From Mastigias papua (Eukaryota; Cnidaria; Scyphozoa; Rhizostomeae; Mastigiidae), in the NCBI GenBank assembly GCA_964019165.1, contig OZ025267.1, forward strand, positions 9,122,889-9,186,888: DNA of 64,000 nucleotides, read 5' to 3'. The notes below the pieces were generated by a model. It saw only the letters and a list, made by a program, of their open reading frames with translations. It searched no databases and was not told the origin of the DNA. The position numbers and the translations under genes are program-made. Of the stretch, positions 50,601 to 64,000 are shown one piece after another (the stretch's first letter is position 1; every line of letters begins with the position of its first letter).

Positions 50601-53290
50601 TTCTATTCTGGGTTTTTATGGGCATTGTTTGCCTTCATGATTTACATAAGTGCTTATGTGCCTAAGAGCATCCCATCAAGCAAGCATCTGCAAGTCCATT
50701 TTTTCAACAACTCCTGTAAATGTAATAAGGTAGTTCTCCATCATGAGTCCTGTATTGCAACATTTAATGAAATCAGAGTCGGCACCTATTTACGAGTCGA
50801 GTATAGGGATGTAAAGCCCTCAAGCTAACCATAGCTGACTTTGAAATGCTTTTTCACAGTGAATACAGTAAGGAATCAGTTATATGGTATCAGGTTAGCA
50901 TTATATAATATATGGCATGAGTTACGAATAACAGTGAGAGCGATGCTGGCCACCACAGACTTGGGGGAATATAGAGGACCATGTCTGTTTGGAACTACGC
51001 TCTTCACTACAGCGTGCAATAAAAATATGTACCTTAAGGTTGATAAGCAGCAATAATATGACATAACAAGAAATCATATTTCCCTAGTAGTCTCCTACCT
51101 CTTCAAACCTGTTCCCCTCGAAATCCGACGAATTTGAAAACCTATCTTGGAGGAAGCTTGAGGATGACCCCCCCCTCCCAGTCCGCTGTGGCATCGCTCG
51201 GGACTATAGGTAAGTTTCCACAACGATTTGCAACTTCTATTGCGAGGCAAGTGCGTGATAAAGTAGAAAAGACTTGTTAGTATTTAACTGTCGCTTGAAA
51301 GTAATTCCATATTGTTGAAACGTTTCACACCATTGGTGTTAGTTGTTTGCATTCAAATTTGGTGTTCATGCTCGTGTGAAACTTGATATGTGAAGGTGGA
51401 CCTTACAAAGGTGATTCGATGAGGTGTCATACAAGCATATCGTATCTAGTATTGCAGAGCCTCGAGTGGTGATTACTTACATTGACAGCCCTTTTCTGAA
51501 GAATGTTTTTAATTGAGTGACTGCATTTACCATAAAAACCAAGTTTATTTACAACAGCAGAGCATATGTGCCATTTAACATATAATCTATCCACGTACTT
51601 GCTCTTCGATGATGTAAATGATAGTGTCTTTTCAAGTGATACTATTATAGCAACTGATTGAAATTCTTGCTTTTATCGATATGTTCTGAATAACGAAATG
51701 GGTAGATAAAAAGTACTTTAGCATAATAAAAGTATAGGTTATAGGCCGCATATTTCTGAATCCAACAATTTAATCCAGAAGTCACTACAACACATTTCAG
51801 TAAAGATACGTTTTGCACCTTCGTCACTCAATATACCTATGAACCGTTCTTAACCGATCGTGAATGGAAATTGGACTTGGCCTGTTGAAAAATTTGTACT
51901 GCATATCAAATTCTTACAAATTAGGGAAATAATGGCTAATATCCTTATAAAGCAAAGATATATGTTGTTCCATAGCGTCCATGTCATCCTCTTTAAGCTC
52001 AAGGTAATATTCTTCAATCAATGAATTCAATTGTGGAAGTGAGGCACAATTTGTCTTTTCCAGCTTTGAGTACCACAATTCAAGCTTCATTTGGAATGCT
52101 CAGAGTTTTCATGGCAATTGAGTGCTGTGATTACTATTCCTTGCGGTCGTACATTAATTCATTTTACGAATTGTATTTTGAGAAAAATGTGATTATCTGA
52201 GAGTTTGTATGGATACCTGGTTTACTGTTTTGCAAGACTTTGTTGCATATCATCGCGTAGTACAAACACTCTTTTCAAAATCCTCCCCTTTGAAAGCCGC
52301 CTAACGTACGAGTATAGCAAGATTTTCAAATTAGATTCATTTTTTGCTCAAGTTAGAAAGTAAACACGCGTTTAGTGTCTTTGCTGTAACACAGCTTACT
52401 GCTTTGGTACAGAAATGATGCTCTCAGCAGAGAATATGGCCAGGCATCATGATATCTGCTCAAAATTTTTGGCAGCCTAGATGCACAGCAAACAACTGGG
52501 ATCACGAGCCAACTCAGAACAGCGAATGAAAGCTCTCATTTTATACTAACCTCTTTTTTTCAAAAAATTTACATACTATCTAGATCTTTCATATGAAGGC
52601 CGCGAACGACGCGTAACAAGAATTGACGAAGTGTCACAGTACTTTGAGAAGTAAACCACTTTCTCCGCAGAGCAGACTCGCGCCCTTTAGGTGTATTCAG
52701 TTCCAGTTATGTAATTTAGTGCAAAAACGTTAGGTTCTCTTGAAACAGAGCACTAATAACCATTACGGCGCCATTAGTAACATAGAGTCCATATCGATTG
52801 TTACATGGAGACAGTGGCAAAATGTGAAGAAAAGTACTGGAAAAGATAGTGATTAATGAGAGTATAGTGGTTTCACCTTCTTTCGCCACAAATAACAAAT
52901 AACAATGAAAGCACTGTTAAGAGAATATTATTAACATAAGCTAGGCTCATAGCCATCATTTTTCCTGGAGACCGTGGTGAAGATCCAAATACAGAAAGAT
53001 GATCCAACAAGCAAGTAAAGTTATGGATAAAATAATACTATTGTACCTATGTTTTAGCTCACAATTCCTAGTGCTAACTTAATTTGCTCCTATTGTCATC
53101 AGGCGCTTGAATAAGGTATAGCGCTTTTGCTTGGATAAATGAGGAATAAACAAAATGCTCTGATAAATCAGGCAAGGTAGCTAGGTGCTATCGTGAATTC
53201 AACTCTAAAATGGCCTATACTTGTATACCACTATTTTTAATATATTGAAAAGCTAGAAACCTATGGATTTAGAAGAAGCACTGACGATTT
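47700..53290. other. Long non-coding interval
   Basis: No gene recognised. Frames never exceed 78 codons and lack domains. About 48715-48760 (CCTGGGGTGGCGCAAGGAATTTG) has the look of the start of a dispersed repeat, without a defined end. Confidence 0.5.
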
Positions 53291-53296
53291 TGCCCA

Positions 53297-53830
53297 TTGA
53301 TAGTTTCAGAAACATATCAATGGGCCAAAGGAGGTACTTCTTTAAGGAATAATCTAAATTTTTTAATCGAAGTACTACAGGGGTTGCCTTTTGATCCTCT
53401 GCTATTCAGCTCATTATTATATGTCCCCTTACCGAGCCATAAGCCTAATGTTGTATGTAATGAAGCAACCTATAGAACAAATTATGATTGAATTAGAGAA
53501 TAATCTACAAAATGTTATTGAATTGGTTGGGCATAAATTGGCTATAGGGTAGCCCAACTAAGCTTCAATTGAACTTCTTTAGAAATAAGATTGAGAAGAA
53601 AACGAAACTGAAAATCAAGAACCTGTCAATTCTAGAAAGTGATAAGGAAATGAATTTGGTTTTCACTACAAAAGAACACGTGGGAAATGTATACTCTTTT
53701 GCAAGCTTTAGGTTTAATACTCTTAGGGGAAGAAACCATTTTATCTTTTGTATCAAATGAATATTCTTTGATATTAGAACATTCCTATTTTTCCATAAAC
53801 CTGGACATCTTATAGCTAAATTGCATGCGC
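53297..53830 (+). pseudogene. Possible heavily decayed LINE reverse transcriptase fragment
   Basis: EVLQGLPFDPLLFSSLL (about 53370-53420) recalls the RT box GVPQGSxLGPLLF. It is followed, after a frame change, by MIELENNLQNVIELV and then SPTKLQLNFFRNKI (about 53485-53595). These recall the LxxDLxxVxxW and KTxFM stretches after the catalytic box. No FADD is found. The match is by pattern only. Confidence 0.3.
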
Positions 53831-53995
53831 AACCATATGAAGGCATAAGTAAAAGCAATATGAGGACTGTAGAACGATTATCTTTAATCAGTTAGCAAGA
53901 AACTTCAAGCCAAAATGCCAATGATAATGAAAAGAAATGCAAGTACTCAAAGACAAAGAGAATCAAAACCCGTTCTTATGCAAACATAAATAGCT

Positions 53996-54007
53996 CCCCC
54001 CCCCCCC
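53996..54007 (+). repeat. Poly-C tract (12 C)
   Basis: A homopolymer of twelve C in AT-rich DNA. Confidence 0.9.
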
Positions 54008-55883
54008 TTGAACTCTGCAACTAATAAGGAATGAGAGGGCGTCCATTGACCAATCAGACACAACATCCTTCTTACCTCGTGAACGAGCATTTGTCATGGA
54101 GACTTGACAATGACATCATAACCATAGTTGATTTCTTAGATCACTTTAGAATCAAAAGCAGAAGTAAGTAAATGGAAATCGAGCAATAATCAGGTAGTGA
54201 TGTCCCTAGTAAAAGAATAGAAGTTGAGACATTGCTACAACCCAGGCCTATCATAAACTATTTACTAGGAGCCATGGCTAGAGATGATGAAGTATCGAGT
54301 GGCATAACGTCGTTTCGTGTACTCTCTTTTCGGTTATATGTAATGTCAGGTCCTTAAAAAATGGCTTTAGAGTGGTCTAGAACAACGTAAAGTTGAAATG
54401 TAGATCATTAAATGCCGTGTAGATAAGGTCAACATGAAAGTGACTCCAATAACATGAATAAAGGTAATTGGTGTAATTTGGTTGCTTCTCCGAAACTTCC
54501 TGTAAACACATTGACTGTACGCGATATACCCTTGAAACTATCAACATGATACTATTTGATGATCAAAGAGGAAAACAATACTGATTGTCAATAGAACTGG
54601 GATCAGGAATCACAGAGCTTAGTTGCAACCATTCTTTTTCACATTTTGCTCCTTGCTTCTGTTTGTATAAAAACATGGATAGGACACTTTTGTCTCCTCT
54701 ACCTATGCACCTCAAAGACAGGAGGGGCGCTGTCCGTCCACCATCCAGTGCTCCCGAGCTTCTGTTTAGGAAAATGATATAGGATAATGATATGGGGTAG
54801 GTACAGACACTTTAGCACATGGTTGAAAGAACGTAAAGGAATGGAATCTTTGGGGAGGAGAGGAGCTAAAGCAAAAGGACGAGTGGAATGCTGCCAAGAA
54901 GAACGGAGCCATTAGTTCGTATTATAGATATAAATCATATGTTTTGTTGGAGGTAATCAGACTTTGAAGTTCACTTGCTTGAACTTTCCATTCAGATTAA
55001 CTTTGATATATTTCATATCAGTGGCGGAGCAAGGTCTATGGTCTATGGAGTTGTGCAGAACTATTTCAATACACTTTGGTCATCTTTGGTAACAATACAT
55101 GGGCCCAAAAGTTTTGCCACTTTATCCCTAATACTTTAAAAATTAAAGTGAATAATAAATGTGCAAATGCTGTTATAGTTTAAGTCAACATAGCATCTTG
55201 TATCGAAATCTAATTTGAAGTTGCCTAAGATAAGAACATTATTTAGCTTTATCTTATGATGTCTATGATACCCTGCCAGAATGCTAGGAGAACTTTAGAG
55301 CTCCGTTATTCAGCCAGGAATGAATAATGCAACTAGAAATAAGTAGTTCTTTCAAGCATTTCACCAGATTTCTTGCAAGAACAACAAGCAAAAAGCAGGG
55401 CTAAAGGTTGTTCTTAACCAATCAACGGATTTGTTTACATCAAATTATTAACCAATAAAATCCTTCCATTGGTTACATATCTCATTGTATCATCATTTTA
55501 TAGCAGAGCTGCGTTGGAAAAATCGCATCTCACAACTTTTGGCCTGAAATAAAAATTGCTTTAATTTACAGAAACAAACTTTTAAATGCAGCCTCGTAAG
55601 TACATTTTACAATAATATATCCGAACCTAAAGCATGGAAATGAATGGTTCCCAAGATATTCAACATACAGAGCAGCGCCCATTGTTTCCGCTATATGCAA
55701 GAGGCCATTCCTCAACCATACTTAGCTGTTAAAACATTTTATCGTCCTCTTTTTAGTAGGAATGCGTTTAATGTCTTTAAACATCAAATAATCTGCAAAT
55801 AGATGAAGATGTGACAGCAATTGAAAAAGTTAGTACAGAAGCTTGAAACCCCCTCCTGAACACTTCCTGTTTGCGAATGCCCC
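54008..55883. other. Non-coding interval
   Basis: No gene recognised. About 55018-55035 (ATCAGTGGCGGAGCAAGG) resembles the common start of dispersed animal repeats, extent unknown. Confidence 0.45.
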
Positions 55884-56983
55884 AATCTTTCAAAAGTGTT
55901 TGATTGTATAGACCACGAGCTGCTAATTGCAAAACTAAGTGCCTATGGATTTTGCAACGATGCCCTGCTAATGATTTATAGTTCTCTGACAGGTAGAAAG
56001 CAGAGGGTCAAAGTAAATGGTTCATTCAGCACTTGGCGAGAAACCTGTACAGGTGTACCGCAAGGACCTCTTCTTTTTAATATTTACATCAATGATTTAT
56101 TTTTCTCGGTAATGGATACTGCAGTATGTAACTTTGCTGATGATACAACTATCTTTGCAGCTGGCTGTCAATTAGATAGAGTTTTGGAACGGTTAGAAAC
56201 TGATGCTCTCGTTTTATCAAAATGGTTCCCTGATAACTTTATGAAATTGAATGAAGGGAAGTGGCATCTTCTAACTTTTGGGACAAACCAGGATGATATT
56301 AAGATCTCAGTTGGTGAGGCTATCATTAAAGAAAGCTCTGAAGAAATGTTGCTAGGTGTGATAATAGATAAAAATTTGAATTTTAAAAGTCACGTCTCAA
56401 ATTTATGCAAAAGAGCCAGCCAAAAACTGCACGCCCTTGCTAGGGTGTCTTCTTTCATGGATCCTGATAAACTGCGTCTCCTAATGATCAGTATCATAAA
56501 ATCTCAGTTAGCTACTGCTCGTTAATTCGGATGTTCCATGACAGGGCTCTCAATGCAAAAGTGAAGAAAATCCAAGAAAGAGCACTCAGAATTGTTTATA
56601 AAAACAGTCACGCTGATTACGAAACTTTGTTGAAGTTGGATAATGCAGTACCCGTTCACCAACGCAAGCTACAGTACTTGATGATAGATTTATACAAAAC
56701 CAAAAACAGCCTGGATCCTAGTTTTATGAGTGAGATTTTTGAGGCAAGAGATGTACAATATGACTTGCGAAATAAGAATACTCTTGGCATTCCTAATGCC
56801 AGGACAACTTCTTATGGCATAGAAACTGTGAGATATTTGGGTCAAAAGCTGTGGCAAATATTACCTCGCAGTATTAGAGAGTCCCAATCACTGACAGCTT
56901 TCAAAAAAGAATTAATAACCTGCAAAATCGACTATGACTGTAGATTGTGTAAAACATTCATTTCTGGCCTCGGTTTTATTTAG
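55884..56983 (+). pseudogene. 5'-truncated jockey/CR1-like LINE, reverse transcriptase
   Basis: Homology begins inside the RT at NLSKVFDCIDHELL (motif A, 55884) and runs to a natural stop at 56981. Visible boxes: LTGRKQRVKVNGSFSTW; GVPQG followed directly by PLLFNIYINDL, lacking the usual four residues between (a 12-nt in-frame deletion); the catalytic CNFADDTT, intact; LSKWFPDNFMKLNEGK; LLGVIIDKNLNFKSHV; then the tail with KIQERALRIVYK, LWQILPRSIRE and CRLC. One reading-frame break near 56506-56525 splits the ORF. A single missing base after SQ, in CAGTTAGC, explains it. No endonuclease or ORF1 is present. A typical dead-on-arrival LINE insertion, but young enough that most of the protein is readable. 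Confidence 0.92.
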
Positions 56984-59435
56984 CTTATATTTACTTTTCT
57001 GTACATTATAACATACATTTATAATCTGCCTGATAGATAGTTGGCATTAATTAGCTTTTACACAGCTATTAGAGTTTGTACGCCAACTTTAATCAAATTA
57101 TGTATTATATTATTATATCTTCCACGTCTTGTTTCAATGATAGTAACAACATACATTAGAGGCTTCTTTCAAAGATGATACTCAAGTCATCATATTTTCA
57201 GAAGGCTGACTTTGCTTGTTGAAGAACCAGTTAATTTTAGTATCACAGGAGCCTGTCTTATTTCTATCGAACAACTTTGAAGTACCCTTCAGTAGCTAGT
57301 AACTTCGAATGCCAGTATTAGTGCTGTCGGGATGTTTGGAATCTATTCTGTGCTTTAGCACTTCAGTCCGTTTCATATTTGGAACGCTGTAAGCTATTAC
57401 TCTTATTTTGGCGGGGTTTATGCAGTTTGGAAGTTCAGGACCCTGTCACAATAGCCATCATGCTTTCAAGGGCTGTATTACTGTATGGCATAATCAAGCA
57501 CAGGGTGCAGGTAATGCAAGCTACTTTTGTGCTTAACTATTTTGGAAGCCCTATGAATACGATAATCTCCTTGTCTAAAATGTAGACTACAAGCAGGAAT
57601 GGTGGAAAGTAAACATGTTCTATTTGCAGCTAATTTCATTTCAGCAACAGTTTTCATTACTGAATCATCTTGTTACCATTTGCATATTAAAATATTTTAA
57701 TCTGGAGAATTTTTCCCAAGACAAGTATGATTTTTTGCTTCAGATCAAGATAGTATTAGCAATTATATCGCTTAAAGCAGTTTAGATTCATGTTTTCTTT
57801 TTTCCAGTTCAATTGTGAAAAAGCTATTGGAGACCTAAGGCCATACATCAAATCATCATAAAAGACATTAATCCTCAATCGTTTCATTTTATCAATAAAC
57901 CGCTGTTGAGAAGTAAACTAGACCAGGAATTGGAAGGTTCAAGCATTTTGCACGTGATCTTATACTGTAAGTCTGATGTCGAAAGACATTCAATAGATAT
58001 ACGGCAAAGTCCATCTTATCATCTGAAAGAAAAATACTTAATTTTAGTTTGAGATTAAGGTGCAAGAGACTGTTGGACAGATAGATTTGATCCTTTAAAT
58101 TGACAGAATCTCTTTCAGTTATCATCATTCAGGTGACACAACTTTGGAATCTGTGACAAGTAAATTCCACCTGATTACATAAACATCTTCTAAGTAAGAC
58201 GTACTGACTTCAACAAAGTCTATTGTGACAAGGCTGAAGACCGATGGCCATGCTAGAGTCAGACCTATATCTAGAGCAAACCTCCAGCAACATAGTTGAG
58301 GTTGTAAACTAAGATAATACCAAAAATACAATACCGACGCTTAAAGTAACGAAAAAAATGTAAACATAAGTGGAAATTATCTTAATATATCAATTAATAC
58401 CGAGCATTTGGATTAAGAGTAAATAAGAAATTATGTTGAATTTACAATTTTTGTCTGTTTTCACACAAGCTGATTTAATTAAATTCTGAGCTTAAAATCT
58501 TATCAATTAATACTGTAAATGAGTAGATTAAATCACGATTACCAAACGCATTACCTGTTATCATTTTTCATGAAAATGCTGTTTGCAAAGAATGAAAATT
58601 TATAAAGCATTCATTCTTAGCAAAAAGTTCAAGCTTTTCATTACATCAGTGGTTGTATATTGTTAAAGATTTTCCTTAGAGCAAAAGTAATGTTGAAAAT
58701 AAAATCGTTAATCCCATATCAAAATTTGTTACCAGGCCATTCTTTCTTCTGCCATTTTCCTGCTAGCCTTACAAACAAGCTCTAGGGGGTTATGATGCAG
58801 ATAGAGACTGGTTCTGTCCTTCCGACGTTCAAGAGAGGACATCTTTGCAAGATGAGAACTCAGAAGATAATGACTTAAATGCTTCATTTAAATTTTACTT
58901 TTTCCATTAACTATTCACTTTTTTGTAGCATCAACTTAAAAAACAAATCATTCCACCATTCCAAAAACAATGGCTTCTATGAATGTATTAGAATCTATGG
59001 TTCAGCTATTAACTATGTGTAGAAGGGATTGGTTATCTTAGTTAAATAGCTGAAGAGTACCTTAGCATAATATTCTTATCACATTGCTGCTAACATTGCT
59101 AGAAAGAGCAATTCCAGACGCTTTCAATGTAACAAGGACTTGTAAATGCACTTTACAGAGAGTGATAAAGTGATTATATTTGGGCAATGAGACAATCGTA
59201 GATATGACGGGATGAAACTTAAGTACATTTAATGAATTGTACAGTCAACTTGACAGAGATTTTAATTATGCAAATTTTAATGACATTAACTGGAAAAACT
59301 GATACAGAACACATGTGCAGTTTAGGAAATATTTGACAAGTAATTCAGTTCATCCCACTGGCTTCTGTTTTTTTCAGATTTGCCTGACTTGAAGCTTGAG
59401 ATGGATACTCATATATGACATGTACATAGGCAAAG
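56984..59435. other. LINE 3' flank and non-coding interval
   Basis: The first few hundred bases may include the LINE 3' UTR; its boundary is not visible. No gene recognised after that. Confidence 0.45.
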
Positions 59436-59697
59436 ATGAGTCCCCGGTACGATTCCTTACGTTGGAGATGTGCCCGTTAGAGGGACACTTATCCTGAACC
59501 GTCGGTAGAGTGAGGTAGGGTGGCCAGTTCCTTTTCTCGCCTCCTTTAACTTCCCTAGTTTTGCCACCAGGTACCTATTTGCTGCTGGATGGACAGTGAG
59601 TGAGCATCCCAACTAAGATCCGAGAGTTCAATTCAAACCATCGATGTTCCACTCAGCAGTCAAGCACTCTAACCACTTGGCCAATCCCCCGTGCGAC
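59436..59697 (-). mobile_element. tRNA-derived SINE, copy 2 (shared with 22.4 kb)
   Basis: Same order of blocks as 22405-22680: GATTCC, GGACACTTATCCT, GGTAGGGTGGCCAGTT, CTCGCCTCCTTTAACTTCCC, CCACCAGGTACCTATTTG, TGGATGGACAGTGAG, then the tRNA-like head. On the minus strand the head reads TGGCCAAGTGGTTAGAGTGC, with a B-box-like GGTTTGAATT. The A-box is better preserved here than in copy 1. The head looks like tRNA-Ser/Leu type, not certain. Confidence 0.78.
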
Positions 59698-60948
59698 TTG
59701 TACATCCAATCACTTAATAACTTGTTTTGCTTAACGTTATGGTTACAATCTCATAACAGAATAATACATAACCCATTTGATTAAAACTCGCTTCCAATAT
59801 TATCCCTTAAAATTTCAACAGCAAAATTGAAAATTTGATCCTCTACTTCTGTGTCATGCTCAACACTATTTTCAAAATATTCCTCTACACTTGTGTACAT
59901 TACACTATACTTATAAGTGCTTGAATACCATATATAAATCAGTCATCACAGTTCAACTTTGCCTTGTAATGCTTCGATATGTAAAGAAATGAGTGCCACT
60001 ACTACTGAAACATCTTTCATCTGTCAACTTGGAGGATGAAACAAGAGATAAAGAATCATGTTCCTCGTAACTTCATATATATGATAACTCAAATGTGATT
60101 GTTACATAAGTAAACATATCTTATTAATCGACCATAACATTTAATGTCCCAAAATATCAAATACCTATCAGGAAATGGGCTCTAGCTAATAGGTATATTC
60201 TTTACAATAGACTCAAAATACATATTAAGCAACTAAAGGTTGTGTTGGTTTAAAAACATTGATTTCCATAGGGCTAAGAGTGCTATCATCATATTAGGAC
60301 TAGATGTACATACCTCTTTCAATACTCAAACAGACATTCGTCGCTGGATTGGTTAAGAAATCGTTGCACTGTTTAATCAGCCGTGGTATCCTAAAAGCTA
60401 TCTTACATTAAACATTCTAAAGAATTTCATTGTTGGAAGTATTATATAATCATGTGCTATTCTAAAATGATGCTGTTCTATTTCTTTAATGCAGAATATA
60501 GTTAGACCTATTAGGTTGAGAAACTATTCCACCGTATTACCATAGCTTGAATTTGAAAGATAGGTAAAGAGAACCTTATATCATAGGGGGGGAGGATTGA
60601 TGTTAGTTCTTAGTTTCAACTACATTATCCCGTTGATATCAATGGAAGTTTGCCCAGACAAATATTCATGTAGAAAGCAATTTTGTAAATTTGTCATTTC
60701 ACAAATGGCCAAAAAGCGTTAATGCTTTGTTGCTGATAACACCTAGGTCTATGGGCAGAAAGCATCTCTTGAGGATTTCTCTATCTTATCTAAAACAGTC
60801 AATTCTTTTAATCTCCTGATTATGAAAGCTTTCGTATACACAGGTACAGACCTTCACTTAAATCCCAGCAGTCTTCCATTCCTTCACACTTCATTTTCTT
60901 TTTTCTTTCTTTCCTACAGTCTCTGCTCATTTCATTTGTATATTCTTG
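59698..60948. other. Non-coding interval, nothing recognised
   Basis: AT-rich, no domain-bearing frame. Confidence 0.5.
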
Positions 60949-61107
60949 TTATCTTCCAACAGGATGTTGTTGCTTACTAATTGTTTCCCATATTTTCTCA
61001 TATATATGGCTCGTGGGCCCTAGTTCATACTTGTTGATGATGACTCTAGCCAGAGTCGACACGTTAATGTTGTCAAAGGATTTGTCGATACTTACAGGCC
61101 TTTGCAA
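60949..61107 (-). pseudogene. Short fragment resembling RT motif A
   Basis: The minus strand encodes VSIDKSFDNINVSTLARVII followed by NKYELGPTSHIYEKIWE and a stop at 60949. The first part has the shape of motif A of reverse transcriptases (DxxKxFDxIN). No other RT box was found next to it, so assignment is tentative. Confidence 0.3.
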
Positions 61108-61109
61108 TT

Positions 61110-64000
<2,891 letters not shown>

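Overview
This is an AT-rich, intron-bearing animal genome segment. There are no bacterial-style operons, and almost all open frames are short and contain no recognisable domain. Two genes are well supported. Both encode secreted astacin-family (M12A) zinc metalloproteases with a C-terminal six-cysteine ShKT domain. That architecture is common in cnidarians and also occurs in nematodes and some other invertebrates. Together with the jockey/CR1-like LINE, the tRNA-derived SINEs and the long (TA)n arrays, it suggests a cnidarian or similar marine invertebrate. The species cannot be named from the sequence.

Layout: 1-6.4 kb is non-coding and holds (TA)n arrays, a hairpin and a tRNA-like element at 1.66-2.35 kb. 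Astacin gene A runs on the + strand from about 6.4 to 19.3 kb, possibly to 22.0 kb. It has six traceable exons, with a TATA box at 6394. Its large introns carry SINE-like insertions, including a head-to-head pair at 12.43-12.64 kb. From 22 to 26 kb there is a SINE, a 70-bp direct repeat and a remarkable block of (TA)n arrays alternating with foldback elements (24.35-25.85 kb). Between 27.8 and 32.7 kb lie a 169-bp tandem duplication, a dead RTE-like LINE, an AAT repeat, a second LINE remnant and a minisatellite. From 33 to 39 kb I find no convincing gene. Astacin gene B runs on the - strand from 47.6 down to about 40.1 kb. From 48 kb to the end the sequence is mostly anonymous. It contains a weak RT remnant (53.3-53.8 kb), a 5'-truncated jockey/CR1-like LINE (55.88-56.98 kb), a second copy of the 22.4-kb SINE (59.4 kb), a short RT-like scrap (61 kb) and a long (TG)n tract (61.95 kb).

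Genes A and B point towards each other. Exons 3, 4, 5 and 6 have exactly the same lengths (118, 176, 240 and 117 nt) and all intron phases match, so they are an inverted duplicate pair. Each predicts a signal peptide, a short propeptide, a dibasic furin-type cleavage site, an intact astacin catalytic domain and an ShKT module on its own phase-1/phase-1 exon. The last coding segment after the ShKT exon is uncertain in both.

The most unusual non-genic feature is a recurring 21-22 nt motif, CTGATGA-(10 or 11 nt)-GAAA. It matches the conserved core of hammerhead ribozymes and occurs in both arms of several foldback elements embedded in (TA)n DNA.
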